From: JBJXHG01 sp046160865
GTDB lineage: Bacteria > Planctomycetota > UBA1135 > GCA-002686595
Reading direction: 5' to 3'
NCBI GenBank assembly: GCA_046160865.1
Contig: JBJXHG010000138.1
Location: 1 to 40,642, forward strand
DNA: 40,642 bases
Below are positions 24,703-32,719 of the stretch, in pieces; position 1 is the first letter of the stretch; the number at the start of each line of letters is the position of its first letter. The notes below the pieces were generated by a model, which saw only the letters and a program-made list of their open reading frames with translations, searched no databases and was not told the origin of the DNA. Both the position numbers and the translations under genes were made by a program.

Positions 24703-25454
24703 TACGCGCGAATCGTCTTCTGCACGTACGCGCGGACGGCTGCGAGCACCTCGGCCGACGACCACGTCTCCACGAGCTGCGTGCGTGATCGTGCGGCGTG
24801 GTCTTCGAGCACGGACAGCGTGTGCGCCTGCGCATAGCGCTTCGTCAGCGCGTACGACACCGCCGGTATGCGCGCGAGCTCGCCGGCGATCGTGCACGCG
24901 CGGTCGAGCAGCGTCTCGGCGTCGCACAGCTCGTCCACGATGGCGCGCGCGTGCGCCTCGTCCGCCGAGTAGATCCGGCCCGTGTACACGGCTTCCTGAA
25001 ACGTCGGCGGCGCGAGCACGTGCCGCACGATCTCGAGCGGAACCTCGGGAAACGGTACGCCGACCTTCAGCTCCGGCACGCCGATCGTGGCGCGGCCGCG
25101 CGCGAACACGCGCCGGTCGCACGCGAACGCGATCACGGCGCCACCGGCGATCGCGTGGCCGTTGACGGCCGCGACGAGCGGCTTCTCGAACTCGAAGATC
25201 GAGAGCAGCGCCTCGTCGAGCGCGGCCAGGAACTCCGCGATGTAGAGATTGCCGCCGTCGAGGATCCGGAACAGGTCCACACCGGCCGAGAAGATCGAGC
25301 CGGTGCCCGTGAGCACGACCGCACGCGCGCTCGACGTCGCCTCGCTCTCGAACGTCGCGATGAGGGCGCGCAGGAACTCGAGATCGAGCGCGCTGGCCTT
25401 GCCATGCGCCATGCGGAGGATCGTGAGGTCGTCGCGTGTCGTGCGTTCGATCAT
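24702..25454 (-). CDS. Enoyl-CoA hydratase/isomerase family protein
   Basis: 250 residues, the usual length for crotonase-fold proteins. Visible: the CoA-binding segment GKASALDLEFLRAL, the first oxyanion-hole loop GSIFSAGVDLFRIL, PLVAAVNGHAIAGGAVIAFACDRR (second oxyanion loop), and VPFPEVPLEIVRHVL near the usual catalytic Glu positions. Members hydrate crotonyl-CoA or related enoyl-CoAs; isomerase or other crotonase activities are possible because the catalytic pair is not certain by eye. It could supply the hydration step otherwise missing from the acyl-CoA operon. The ATG at 25454 follows a GAGG site. The gene is flanked by near-identical copies of GGCACGCTCCGCGC. Confidence 0.88.
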   Translation of the reverse strand: MIERTTRDDLTILRMAHGKASALDLEFLRALIATFESEATSSARAVVLTGTGSIFSAGVDLFRILDGGNLYIAEFLAALDEALLSIFEFEKPLVAAVNGHAIAGGAVIAFACDRRVFARGRATIGVPELKVGVPFPEVPLEIVRHVLAPPTFQEAVYTGRIYSADEAHARAIVDELCDAETLLDRACTIAGELARIPAVSYALTKRYAQAHTLSVLEDHAARSRTQLVETWSSAEVLAAVRAYVQKTIRA

Positions 25455-25513
25455 GGCAGCCTCGTGCGGTCGGAGCGCGTGATTGTAGAGCGCGCGAGGC
25501 GCACTGCGTGCGA

Positions 25514-25527
25514 GGCACGCTCCGCGC
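25514..25527. repeat. GGCACGCTCCGCGC, right copy flanking the enoyl-CoA hydratase gene
   Basis: Direct repeat of 24689-24702. It lies in the 87-base gap between the hydratase start and the end of the next minus-strand gene. Confidence 0.6.
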
Positions 25528-25541
25528 ACGCGCTGCGCGCT

Positions 25542-27470
25542 TCACCGCTTCGTGCGTGGCCAAAGTTCGATGACGCCGCTCTCACTCCAGCGCGTCAGCG
25601 GATCCCACGCGCCGGTGAGGTAGTCCGGGTGCTCGAGCAAAAACCCGCCGACCGGCGGCACGATGCCGCGCAACGCGACGACTCCACGCTCGTCCGAGAA
25701 CGTCACGACCGCGAAGTCGCGTGAGTCGAGGCAGCGGACCCCGTCGAGTGGCTCGCGCGTCTCCCGGTCGACCACGCGGACGGACGCCTCGAAGCCGGGC
25801 TTCAACGCGATCTCGATCGGCGCCTCACCGTTTCGCATCGCAGTCCAGTCCGCGACAGAGCCGTCCCGCTGTTCGTATCCCGGCGCGAACAGCCGCCAAC
25901 GCATCGATGGAAGCAGTTTGGCGTCGACGAAGAGTGTGTCTGTCGCAACGGTCTCTCGATTGCTCGGCAGCCCGCGCCATCGCCCTGCGACTGCGAATGT
26001 CGCGACGACGAGATCCGCGTCGTCGCGGATCAGGAGCAGACGCGCATCGAGCAACACGGCGCCCGTGCGCGCGTCGACCGGTCGAATGGGCACGTGGGAG
26101 TAAGGCAGCACGGCCGTGCGGCGGACGATGACGTTCTCGCTTCCGAAGTCTGCTTCGAGCAGGGCCGGTTCGAACGCGTCCGACATCCCGTCGACACCGA
26201 CGACGAGCGCGACGCGCGCGCGGCGCATGCGCCAAACTTCGAACGTGCCGTCGCTGCGCGAGTAACTCCAGGCGTTCGAGCCGTCGCGCGGGAACAACTC
26301 GAGCGGCACGTTCGCGAGCGGCGCGCCGGCTTCGTCGAAGACGATGCCCGACACCGCGCGCTCCGGCAGGTCCTCTTGAAACGAAAACTCGACCGGAGTC
26401 TCGGCCGCCGAGTGCACGTCGACGTAGGTCACGAGCTCGGGTGCCCCGGACGCGTGGCGCACGCGCACACGGTACGCGCCGGGCGGCAGGGGACGTGACG
26501 CGACGACGCCGCGCGCAGCGGTCTCCGTCCACAACGGAAGTGGCGCATACGGATCGACCACGAGCGCAGCCGTGACTTCGAAGTCCTCGAGCGGACGTCC
26601 ACGCGCGCCGAGGATTCGGATGCGCAGCGTTCCGGCGGGCTCGATGCGCAAGACCGGCAGCGTGCTCCGCGCGGAGTGGTGCACGACGACGGGCGCACTC
26701 ACAGCGCCGTGCTCGTCGTCGACGAACGCGACCGACGCGGCGTCCGCTTCCGCGCGAAACGTCGAGAAGCGCGCGAGACCGTGCGCGTCCGTGTGGTCTC
26801 GCAGTGGCAGCGCGAGAGGTGGCGCGTCGCTGCGCGACGCGCGGTCGGGCTCTTCGGCGTCGTGCAGCCACACCGTCGCGCCTGGCGCGCGCGCGCCGTG
26901 GCCGTCACGCACCTCGACCTCGATCGCCGGCGCGCGCGCGAACGCGCGGATGGTCAGAGTGCCGCTCAGTCCGTGGCTCGCGCGTGCCGGGTGGATCGTG
27001 CTCGGGTGCAGCAGCCGCGAGACCGGCTGCGCTCGATCGCGATCGATCACTTCGAGCTCGACGAATCCGGGCGGCAACTCGGGGTGAGCGATATCGAAGC
27101 CGCCATCCGCGTCGGTCGTCACCTCCAAGGCGAACGATCTCGAGCGCGCACGCAGCACGAGTGCGGCGAGTGGCTCGCCCGTTCGTCCGTCGACCACTTG
27201 AAACCCGCGCTTCGTCGGATTCGGACGCGACTTCGTGATCAGCTCCTCGCCGCGAACTTCCGCCGCGTGGCTGCGCGGCGGTGCCGGCGGGAGCGCTGCG
27301 TCGAGCATTCGAGCGCTCGGCTCCAGGCTGGTCGCCGGCGTTGGGGCAGTCGCGGCGATCGCACCGACCGCGTCGTCCGAATGCACTGCGCGCTGCGAGT
27401 CGGCCGCGAGCCAAGCCCACGCGATCCACGCGCTGAATCCGACGCCGACGACGAGTGCGAGTCTCTTCAT
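25542..27470 (-). CDS. Exported protein with carboxypeptidase-regulatory-like (CarboxypepD_reg) beta-sandwich repeats
   Basis: 642 residues. The N-terminal hydrophobic segment (ALVVGVGFSAWIAWAWLAA) is a signal peptide or anchor, followed by an Ala/Pro-rich spacer. Then come several Ig-like/transthyretin-like beta modules with the pattern FQVVDGRTGEPLAALVL...TDADGGFDI, VSGIVFDEAGAPLANVPLEL...SDGTFEVW and ASVRVVDRETREPLDGVRCL...DERGVV, typical of carboxypeptidase regulatory-like domains. No peptidase or other catalytic domain is seen. Such proteins are common in the envelope of large-genome bacteria. ATG at 27470, MKRLALV. It stands alone on the minus strand, upstream of the hydratase. Confidence 0.82.
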   Translation of the reverse strand: MKRLALVVGVGFSAWIAWAWLAADSQRAVHSDDAVGAIAATAPTPATSLEPSARMLDAALPPAPPRSHAAEVRGEELITKSRPNPTKRGFQVVDGRTGEPLAALVLRARSRSFALEVTTDADGGFDIAHPELPPGFVELEVIDRDRAQPVSRLLHPSTIHPARASHGLSGTLTIRAFARAPAIEVEVRDGHGARAPGATVWLHDAEEPDRASRSDAPPLALPLRDHTDAHGLARFSTFRAEADAASVAFVDDEHGAVSAPVVVHHSARSTLPVLRIEPAGTLRIRILGARGRPLEDFEVTAALVVDPYAPLPLWTETAARGVVASRPLPPGAYRVRVRHASGAPELVTYVDVHSAAETPVEFSFQEDLPERAVSGIVFDEAGAPLANVPLELFPRDGSNAWSYSRSDGTFEVWRMRRARVALVVGVDGMSDAFEPALLEADFGSENVIVRRTAVLPYSHVPIRPVDARTGAVLLDARLLLIRDDADLVVATFAVAGRWRGLPSNRETVATDTLFVDAKLLPSMRWRLFAPGYEQRDGSVADWTAMRNGEAPIEIALKPGFEASVRVVDRETREPLDGVRCLDSRDFAVVTFSDERGVVALRGIVPPVGGFLLEHPDYLTGAWDPLTRWSESGVIELWPRTKR

Positions 27471-28013
27471 GGTGATGGCGCTGCGACGCGTGCGGAGATG
27501 GTCGTCTTCCCGCCGATGTCATGGAACGAGCAGACCTCGACCGGACGTGCGATTCGGTGGAGCTGCCATGGGTTCGAGCGGCGGCGATTGCACGGCACAA
27601 CGCACGATACCGCGGGAGCACATCGTGGCTGACTACTTCCGTCGGGAGCGGATCGCTAGCATCCCGTCGATCGCGTCCCGCTCACCGCGCGCGAGCTGGC
27701 TCGCATTTCTAACCACGTCCTGCTGCGTTCGCGTCAAATCGCTCTGGTCGATTCCGATGCAACGCCTTGCCCGAAGCGAGCTGTCACGCCCTCGCGACGG
27801 ACGTGGTGAGAAGTGCACGCTGGTGTCCTGAGTCAGAAGTTCGCTCTCACCAAGCTCGATTTCATCCGCGCTGGCGGCGTTGCTCGGGTTCGGAAACCTG
27901 ACAGGTTGCCTGCACCCTCGCGCCTTGCCAGCGACGACGATTTCGACCTTGGTGAAAGCGAACTTCTGACTCAGGACACTGGACGGCGCGCGCGCGGTGC
28001 GGGCCGCGACCAC
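27471..28013. other. Intergenic region between divergent genes, containing the 155-bp MITE-like element
   Basis: 543 bases between the start of the CarboxypepD_reg gene (minus) and the start of the mlaE-like gene (plus). The left ~350 bases have slightly lower GC and only short ORFs on either strand that I do not recognise; nothing is called. The right part is the repeat at 27824-27978, leaving just 35 bases between it and the mlaE ATG. Confidence 0.6.
27824..27978 (+). mobile_element. 155-bp MITE-like element, copy 1, with CTGG flanking duplication
   Basis: Terminal inverted repeats of about 31 bases begin TGTCCTGAGTCAGAAGTTCG; the two ends differ at one base in the outer 31. Flanks CTGG (27820-27823 and 27979-27982) are identical and look like a 4-bp target-site duplication. 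The interior is also quasi-palindromic: GCTGGC/GCCAGC and a central AACCTGACAGGTT. There is no transposase. A second copy, ~94% alike by eye and inverted, begins at 40506. Both strands stay open in one frame (SELLTQD...), which explains the long artefactual N-terminal extension of the downstream ORF. Confidence 0.88.
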
Positions 28014-29171
28014 ATGGCAAACAGCACCGTGGGATCCTCGACGACCGGTGACGCGGGTGCGCTCGAGCTGGAGCGCACCGGCGACGATCTCGTCGTGCGG
28101 CTCTCGGGCGTGTGGCGTCTCGCGCTCCCGCGCGGGTCGATCGACGCGCTGCAGCGAGAGATCGTGGAACGCCCGCCGCGCCGCGTCGCGTTCGATGCGC
28201 GCGCCATCCGCGCGTGGGACAGCGGCCTGGTGGCACTCGTGCGCCGCGTGCGAGCGCTGGCGGCCGAGCGCTCGATCGCGATCGATGTCTCGGGCTTGCC
28301 GGATGGAGTGCAGCGGCTCTTGCATCTCGCCGAAGCCGTGCCGGAAGCGCTTGGAGTCGCGCCCAAGACAGCGTCGCCCGCACCGCTCGCGCGCATCGGC
28401 ACGGCCGTCCTCGGCGCGCGCGCGCGCCTCCTCGACGTCCTCGAGTTCCTGGGCGAGACCACGCTCGGTCTCGCGCGCTTCGCGCGGAGGGCGGCGCGCC
28501 TGCGGATCGCGGACCTGTGGCTGTTCGTGCAAGAGGCCGGCATCGACGCGCTGCCGATCGTCACGCTGATCAGCTTCCTCGTCGGCACGATCATGGCATT
28601 CGTCGGAGCCGTGCAGCTCGAGCGCTTCGGCGCGTCGATCTTCATCGCGGACCTCGTCGGCTTGGCGATGACGCGCGAAATGGGGGCGATGATGACTGCG
28701 ATCATCGTCTGCGGGCGCACCGGAGCGTCGTACGCGGCGCAGCTCGGCACGATGAAAGTCACCGAGGAAGTCGACGCACTGTCGACGTTCGGGATCCCGC
28801 CGATCGAGTTCCTCGTCGTTCCGCGGATCGTCGCGCTCGTCGTGATGATGCCGTGCTTGTGCCTGTACGCGGATCTGATCGGCATCCTGGGCGGCGCCGT
28901 CGTCGCTGCCGGAATGCTCGATCTCTCGTCCGCGCAGTACTTCGAGCAGATGAGCCAAGCCGTGACGCTCACGCAAGTTTGGATCGGTGTGTCGAAGAGC
29001 GCGATCTTCGGCCTACTGATCGCGCTCGCCGGCTGCTATCAAGGCATTCGATGCGGCGGCAGCGCTGCTGCCGTCGGCCGAGCGACGACGTCGGCCGTCG
29101 TGGTGGGGATCGTCGCCATCGTCGCGACGGATGGCATCCTCGCCGTGGTCTGCAACGTGCTGGGGATCTGA
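28014..29171 (+). CDS. mlaE: ABC-type lipid transporter permease with N-terminal STAS domain (MlaB-MlaE fusion)
   Basis: 385 residues. Residues ~15-110 (ALELERTGDDLVVRLSGVW, RRVAFDARAIRAWDSGLVAL, IDVSGLP) form a STAS/MlaB-like domain. Residues ~140-385 are the MlaE permease with GTIMAFVGAVQLERFGAS, LAMTREMGAMMTAIIVCGR and the family signature EVDALSTFGIPPIEFLVVPR. With MlaF and MlaD it forms an inner-membrane complex moving phospholipids or other lipids between the membranes. The ATG at 28014 is chosen over an in-frame start at 27813 because the latter reads through the MITE-like element. First gene of four in a tight operon. Confidence 0.93.
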   Translation: MANSTVGSSTTGDAGALELERTGDDLVVRLSGVWRLALPRGSIDALQREIVERPPRRVAFDARAIRAWDSGLVALVRRVRALAAERSIAIDVSGLPDGVQRLLHLAEAVPEALGVAPKTASPAPLARIGTAVLGARARLLDVLEFLGETTLGLARFARRAARLRIADLWLFVQEAGIDALPIVTLISFLVGTIMAFVGAVQLERFGASIFIADLVGLAMTREMGAMMTAIIVCGRTGASYAAQLGTMKVTEEVDALSTFGIPPIEFLVVPRIVALVVMMPCLCLYADLIGILGGAVVAAGMLDLSSAQYFEQMSQAVTLTQVWIGVSKSAIFGLLIALAGCYQGIRCGGSAAAVGRATTSAVVVGIVAIVATDGILAVVCNVLGI

Positions 29172-29173
29172 GC

Positions 29174-29974
29174 GTGACCCGCGGACTCGGAGCGACGACG
29201 GACCACGGTGCGCGCGAGCCGCACGTCATCGCGCGCGCGCTCACGATGGCGTTCGGTGCGCGCGTGTTGATGCGCGACCTCGACTTCACCGTCCGCCGCG
29301 GCGACGTGTTCGTGATCATGGGCGCCAGTGGCAGCGGCAAGAGCACGCTCTTGCGGCACATGATCGGGCTCCAGGAGCCCGCGCGCGGCGAAGTGCTCTA
29401 CGAGAGCGAGAGCTTCACCGCCGCGTCGCCGGCACGACGCGCGGAGCTTCTGCGCCGCTGCGGCGTCATGTACCAGAAGGGCGCTCTGTGGAGCTCGATG
29501 ACGCTGCTCGAGAACGTCGCGTTGCCGATCGGCGAGTACACCGCTCTTCCACGCGAGGAGATCGACGAGATCGCACGCCTCAAGCTCGCGCTCGTCGGCC
29601 TCGCGGGCTTCGAGGACTTCGAGCCGAGTGCCATCAGCGGCGGCATGCAGAAGCGCGCGGCGCTGGCGCGCGCGATGGCGCTCGATCCAGAGATCCTCTT
29701 CCTCGACGAACCGAGCGCAGGTCTCGACCCCGAGAGCTCGCGGCGCCTCGACGACTTGATCCTCGAGCTCCGCGCGAGCCTCGGCACGACGGTCGTGATC
29801 GTGACGCACGAGCTCGCGAGCATCTTCGCGATCGCCGACAACGGGATCTTCCTCGACGCCGCGTCGAAGACGATGATCGCGAGCGGAGATCCGCACGAGA
29901 TGCTCGCGAGCTCGACCGACCCGCGCGTGGTGCGCTTCCTGACGCGCGGCGAGCGCACGGAGGCGCGCACATGA
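29174..29974 (+). CDS. mlaF: ABC transporter ATP-binding protein of the Mla/MCE system
   Basis: 266 residues from a GTG at 29174, two bases after the mlaE stop. Walker A GASGSGKST, Q-loop region MYQKGALWSSMTLLENVALP (typical of MlaF), signature SGGMQKRAALARAMALDP, Walker B ILFLDEPSAGLDP and the H-loop VTHE are all present and intact. It energises lipid transport by the MlaE permease. Its TGA overlaps the ATG of mlaD (ATGA). The SGGMQKR form of the signature separates it from generic importer ATPases. Confidence 0.95.
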   Translation: MTRGLGATTDHGAREPHVIARALTMAFGARVLMRDLDFTVRRGDVFVIMGASGSGKSTLLRHMIGLQEPARGEVLYESESFTAASPARRAELLRRCGVMYQKGALWSSMTLLENVALPIGEYTALPREEIDEIARLKLALVGLAGFEDFEPSAISGGMQKRAALARAMALDPEILFLDEPSAGLDPESSRRLDDLILELRASLGTTVVIVTHELASIFAIADNGIFLDAASKTMIASGDPHEMLASSTDPRVVRFLTRGERTEART

Positions 29975-31047
29975 GCCGCAAGGCCAAACCCGCACGGATC
30001 GGCGCCTTCGTCGTCGGCGCGATCGTGCTCGCGCTCGCCGCGGTGCTCACGTTCGGGTCGGGAGACTTGTTCCGCGAGACGCTGCCGTGCGTGTCGTTCT
30101 TCGAGGACGACATCAACGGCCTGTCCGCGGGCGCGCCGGTGAAGTTCAAAGGCGTCGAGATCGGCCAAGTGAACGAGATCCGGCTGCCGCTCGACAAGAC
30201 GATGGCCGCCTCGGTGATCCAGGTGACGTACGAGCTCAGCACGCGCCAGCTCTCCGGCCTCGAGCACGGCGAGGCGACGCCGGAGCGGCTCAAGCAAGCG
30301 GTGCGCGAAGGCTTGCACGTGCGGCTCGCGACGGAGAGCTTCGTCACCGGCGTCCTGTACTTGAGCCTGGAGATCCAACCCGAAGGACCGCGCAAGCTCG
30401 TCGGCGCGTTGCAGGGCGTGACCGAGATCCCGGCGTTGCCGTCGCGCACGCGGGAGATTCAGAACCTGGCCGAGAAGGCCGTCGCGAGATTCTCCGAGCT
30501 TCCGCTCGAGGACGTCGCCGTCGCCGCGCGCGACGCGTTGCGCGCGATCGACGACGTCCTGCGCTCTCCGGGAGTGGAGCGCACGCTCGCGTCGGCGGAG
30601 AAGACGCTCGGCTCGGCCGATCGAGCGTTCGCGAGCATCGAGGCGCTCTCCGAGTCGCTGCAGCCGGAGCTCGTGCGCCTCGTCGAGAGCTTGGACACGA
30701 CGCTCGCGGCCGCGCGCGCGTCGTTCGCGAAGCTCGAGCTCACGTTGGAGACGGGCGAGCGCACGATCGAAGAGGTCGCGCGCGACTTGCGGGCCAACGT
30801 CGAGGTGCTCTCCAGCACACTGAAGGACACGGCGGACGCGACACAGGCGACGGCGCAGCGACTCCAAGCAACGTTGCTCACGGCCGAGACGTTGCTCGAT
30901 CCGAAAGCCCCGCTCGCGGAATCGCTGCAGCACACGCTGACGGAGCTCGGTCGCGCGGCGCGCCTCCTCGCGCAGTTCGCCGATGCTTTGCAGCGCGATC
31001 CGAGCCTGCTCTTGCGCGGCCGCGACGTGCAGGAGAGCGCGCGATGA
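29971..31047 (+). CDS. mlaD: MCE-domain (MlaD-like) substrate-binding protein with long helical C-terminal region
   Basis: 358 residues. N-terminal membrane anchor (IGAFVVGAIVLALAAVLTFG), then one MCE domain (~38-125: FFEDDINGLSAGAPVKFKGV...IGQVNEIRL, FVTGVLYLSLEI), then about 220 residues of predicted alpha-helix/coiled coil rich in Leu, Ala and Glu with no Pro breaks (ASAEKTLGSADRAFASIEAL and similar). E. coli MlaD is half this size and has no such tail; the layout is closer to single-MCE, long-helix proteins such as LetB/PqiB-tail or mycobacterial Mce types. The helices may build a tunnel or needle across the periplasm. The ATG at 29971 overlaps mlaF. Confidence 0.92.
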   Translation: MSRKAKPARIGAFVVGAIVLALAAVLTFGSGDLFRETLPCVSFFEDDINGLSAGAPVKFKGVEIGQVNEIRLPLDKTMAASVIQVTYELSTRQLSGLEHGEATPERLKQAVREGLHVRLATESFVTGVLYLSLEIQPEGPRKLVGALQGVTEIPALPSRTREIQNLAEKAVARFSELPLEDVAVAARDALRAIDDVLRSPGVERTLASAEKTLGSADRAFASIEALSESLQPELVRLVESLDTTLAAARASFAKLELTLETGERTIEEVARDLRANVEVLSSTLKDTADATQATAQRLQATLLTAETLLDPKAPLAESLQHTLTELGRAARLLAQFADALQRDPSLLLRGRDVQESAR

Positions 31048-31676
31048 GCTGGAGGATCGTCACCGCGTCGCTGCTCGTGTCCGTCGTTTCGTCGGGCTGC
31101 ACGCTGCTCGCGCCGCGCGCCGATCCCACGCGATTCCTCGTGCTCGCGTCGACGCGCGAGCTGAGCGGTGAGGACGCCGCGCGAGCGGACGGCACGCGCG
31201 CGACTTCGAGCGCGTCGCTCGGACTCGGACCGATCCGGCTGCCGGAGTATCTCGAGCGCGCCGAGCTGATGGTGCGCACGTCGGCGACGGAGCTCACGCC
31301 GTCGCGCGTCGGACGCTGGGCCGAGCCCTTCGGTGCGATGCTGACGCGCGTGCTCGCCGACGATTTCGTGCAGCTGCTCGCACCCGAGCGTCTCGTCGTC
31401 TACCCGTGGTACGCGACCGACCGACCGCAGTGGCAAGTCGAGATCGACGTCGTGCGCCTCGAGCCCGACAGTAAGGGCGAGGTCGTGCTCCTCGCACGTT
31501 GGAGCGTGCGCGAGCTCGCGAGCGCCGGGCGCACATTCGCGCGCGAGAGCCGTCACGCGCACACGGCGGAGCGCGACGATCCGGCCTCGATCGCCGCGGC
31601 GATGAGCGCGGTCGTGTCGCGGCTCGCGCAGGAGATCGCGGGTGTGCCGATGCTCGCGGAGCGCGCGGCGGAGTGA
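31044..31676 (+). CDS. PqiC/ABC-transport auxiliary lipoprotein
   Basis: 210 residues. Signal peptide with lipobox VVSSGC (Cys at about residue 19), then the PqiC/DUF330-like fold: FLVLAS, LGLGPIRLPEYLERAELMVR, WAEPFGAMLTRVLADDFVQLL, WQVEIDVVRLE. In the PqiABC system this lipoprotein sits on the inner face of the outer membrane and docks the MCE tunnel. It completes a four-gene lipid transport operon (permease, ATPase, MCE, lipoprotein), overlapping mlaD by ATGA. No MlaA or MlaC homologue is present in the window, consistent with a PqiC-type rather than MlaC-shuttle mode. Confidence 0.88.
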   Translation: MSWRIVTASLLVSVVSSGCTLLAPRADPTRFLVLASTRELSGEDAARADGTRATSSASLGLGPIRLPEYLERAELMVRTSATELTPSRVGRWAEPFGAMLTRVLADDFVQLLAPERLVVYPWYATDRPQWQVEIDVVRLEPDSKGEVVLLARWSVRELASAGRTFARESRHAHTAERDDPASIAAAMSAVVSRLAQEIAGVPMLAERAAE

Positions 31677-31916
31677 GCGCGGAAGCAGGAGGAAGTCGGA
31701 GGGCCATCGCGAACGTCGAATCGCACGACCGACGCGACGAAGAGGCCTGGGCGAACGGAACGCGAGAAGCCGGATGACGAGAAGTGACGCAGCAAGAATG
31801 CGAAGTTATGCGTGAACCGCTCGGAATGATCAGGAACGTCAGGCGATTGCGTTCACAAATCGAAGACGCGCACCGCCGTGTCGCGCGTGAACAGACTTGA
31901 GAATCAAGAACCTTCC

Positions 31917-32258
31917 ATGGAACACGCCCTCCCGTACCTCACGACTGTTGGCAGTGTTGCGGCATTCGCGTTCTCAGCTTGGAAGTACCTCGATACGCGT
32001 CGATTGGAGGCGAGGACCAAGCGGTTCGACCAATCCCATCGTGTTTTTACGTGGGTGGCTGGCAGAACACAGCAGGGGCAGACAGTCGTCGACTTGCAGC
32101 AAGCTGTAGCTGTGTACCAACTCGCTGAGTTCCCGGAGTTCAGCCACATGACCTTGCCCATCCTGAGCTACCTGAGCGAACGGGACGAGATGATGCGCCA
32201 CCCGCTGTTCAATCGTGCCGTCACCGAAACCATCGAAAGGCTTCGACGTCCGATCTGA
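31917..32258 (+). CDS. Hypothetical membrane-anchored protein
   Basis: 113 residues from the ATG at 31917; an in-frame GTG at 31878 would add 13. One N-terminal membrane span (LTTVGSVAAFAFSAWKYL) is followed by a charged cytosolic helix (DTRRLEARTKRFDQSHRV) and a helical C-terminal part (VVDLQQAVAVYQLAEFPEFS, LPILSYLSERDEMM). The shape resembles widespread unnamed proteins with one span and a helical tail. GC content and codon use are visibly lower than in the flanking genes, which suggests an acquired segment. No function is proposed. Confidence 0.65.
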   Translation: MEHALPYLTTVGSVAAFAFSAWKYLDTRRLEARTKRFDQSHRVFTWVAGRTQQGQTVVDLQQAVAVYQLAEFPEFSHMTLPILSYLSERDEMMRHPLFNRAVTETIERLRRPI

Positions 32259-32392
32259 CCCGCGGGATTCTCTCCTCGGCCACCGCGTACTCGCGTTTCG
32301 AAGCAAGACTCGTCGCCCGGCGACTCTCTCGAAAGTTCGCACGCAGGCTGCAACCGCGATCGCCTGCGCAGGTCATCTCCATGCCGTCCTCG

Positions 32393-32400
32393 AAGGAGGA
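32393..32400 (+). promoter_or_regulatory. Strong ribosome binding site fixing a TTG start
   Basis: AAGGAGGA is followed by four bases and then TTG at 32405. It lies inside the frame that would open at the ATG at 32381, so the TTG is the more likely start of the following gene. Confidence 0.65.
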
Positions 32401-32404
32401 ACGC

Positions 32405-32719
32405 TTGGACTCGGAGACCATCGTCGACGTCGTGTGCCCGCTCGGCTTTCGCGTGCGATGCACTGCGGACCAATGGAATCGGATCTCGCGGATCAAGCAC
32501 CCGCCGATGAGTGGCAATCTCGATCAGGTCATCGCCACGATTCGCGACCCGGACGAGATCAGGCACAGCGTCAAGAATCGCGATGTACTCCTGTTCCATC
32601 GGAGACTAGGCTCGCGCTGGGTGAGTGCGGTCGTGGCCATTCACGATGGGCACGGGCTGCTGATCACGGCCTACCCAGCGGACAAGATCAAGCAGGGAGA
32701 ACTCGCGTGGAAAAAGTGA
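32405..32719 (+). CDS. Small RelE/PBECR-like protein, candidate toxin paired with DUF2283 protein
   Basis: 104 residues from TTG 32405, chosen for the AAGGAGGA site; the ATG at 32381 would give 112. The sequence runs VVCPLGFRVRCTADQWNRI, KHPPMSGNLDQVIATIRDPDEI, RDVLLFHRRLGSRWVSAVVAI, GLLITAYPADKIKQGELAWKK. From memory this matches small proteins related to the barnase/EndoU/colicin/RelE-like (PBECR) nuclease group that often precede DUF2283 genes. The next gene overlaps it by 13 bases. A toxin role is inference from this pairing and fold guess; catalytic residues are not established. Confidence 0.65.
   Translation: MDSETIVDVVCPLGFRVRCTADQWNRISRIKHPPMSGNLDQVIATIRDPDEIRHSVKNRDVLLFHRRLGSRWVSAVVAIHDGHGLLITAYPADKIKQGELAWKK

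Noticed and set aside
27543..27560. GGGTTCGAGCGG as a tRNA T-arm
   Set aside because: No matching stem or acceptor/anticodon arms around it.
27813..28013. 67-residue N-terminal extension of the MlaE ORF
   Set aside because: It is translated from the MITE-like element; the same peptide (SELLTQD) appears at 40.5 kb next to unrelated DNA.
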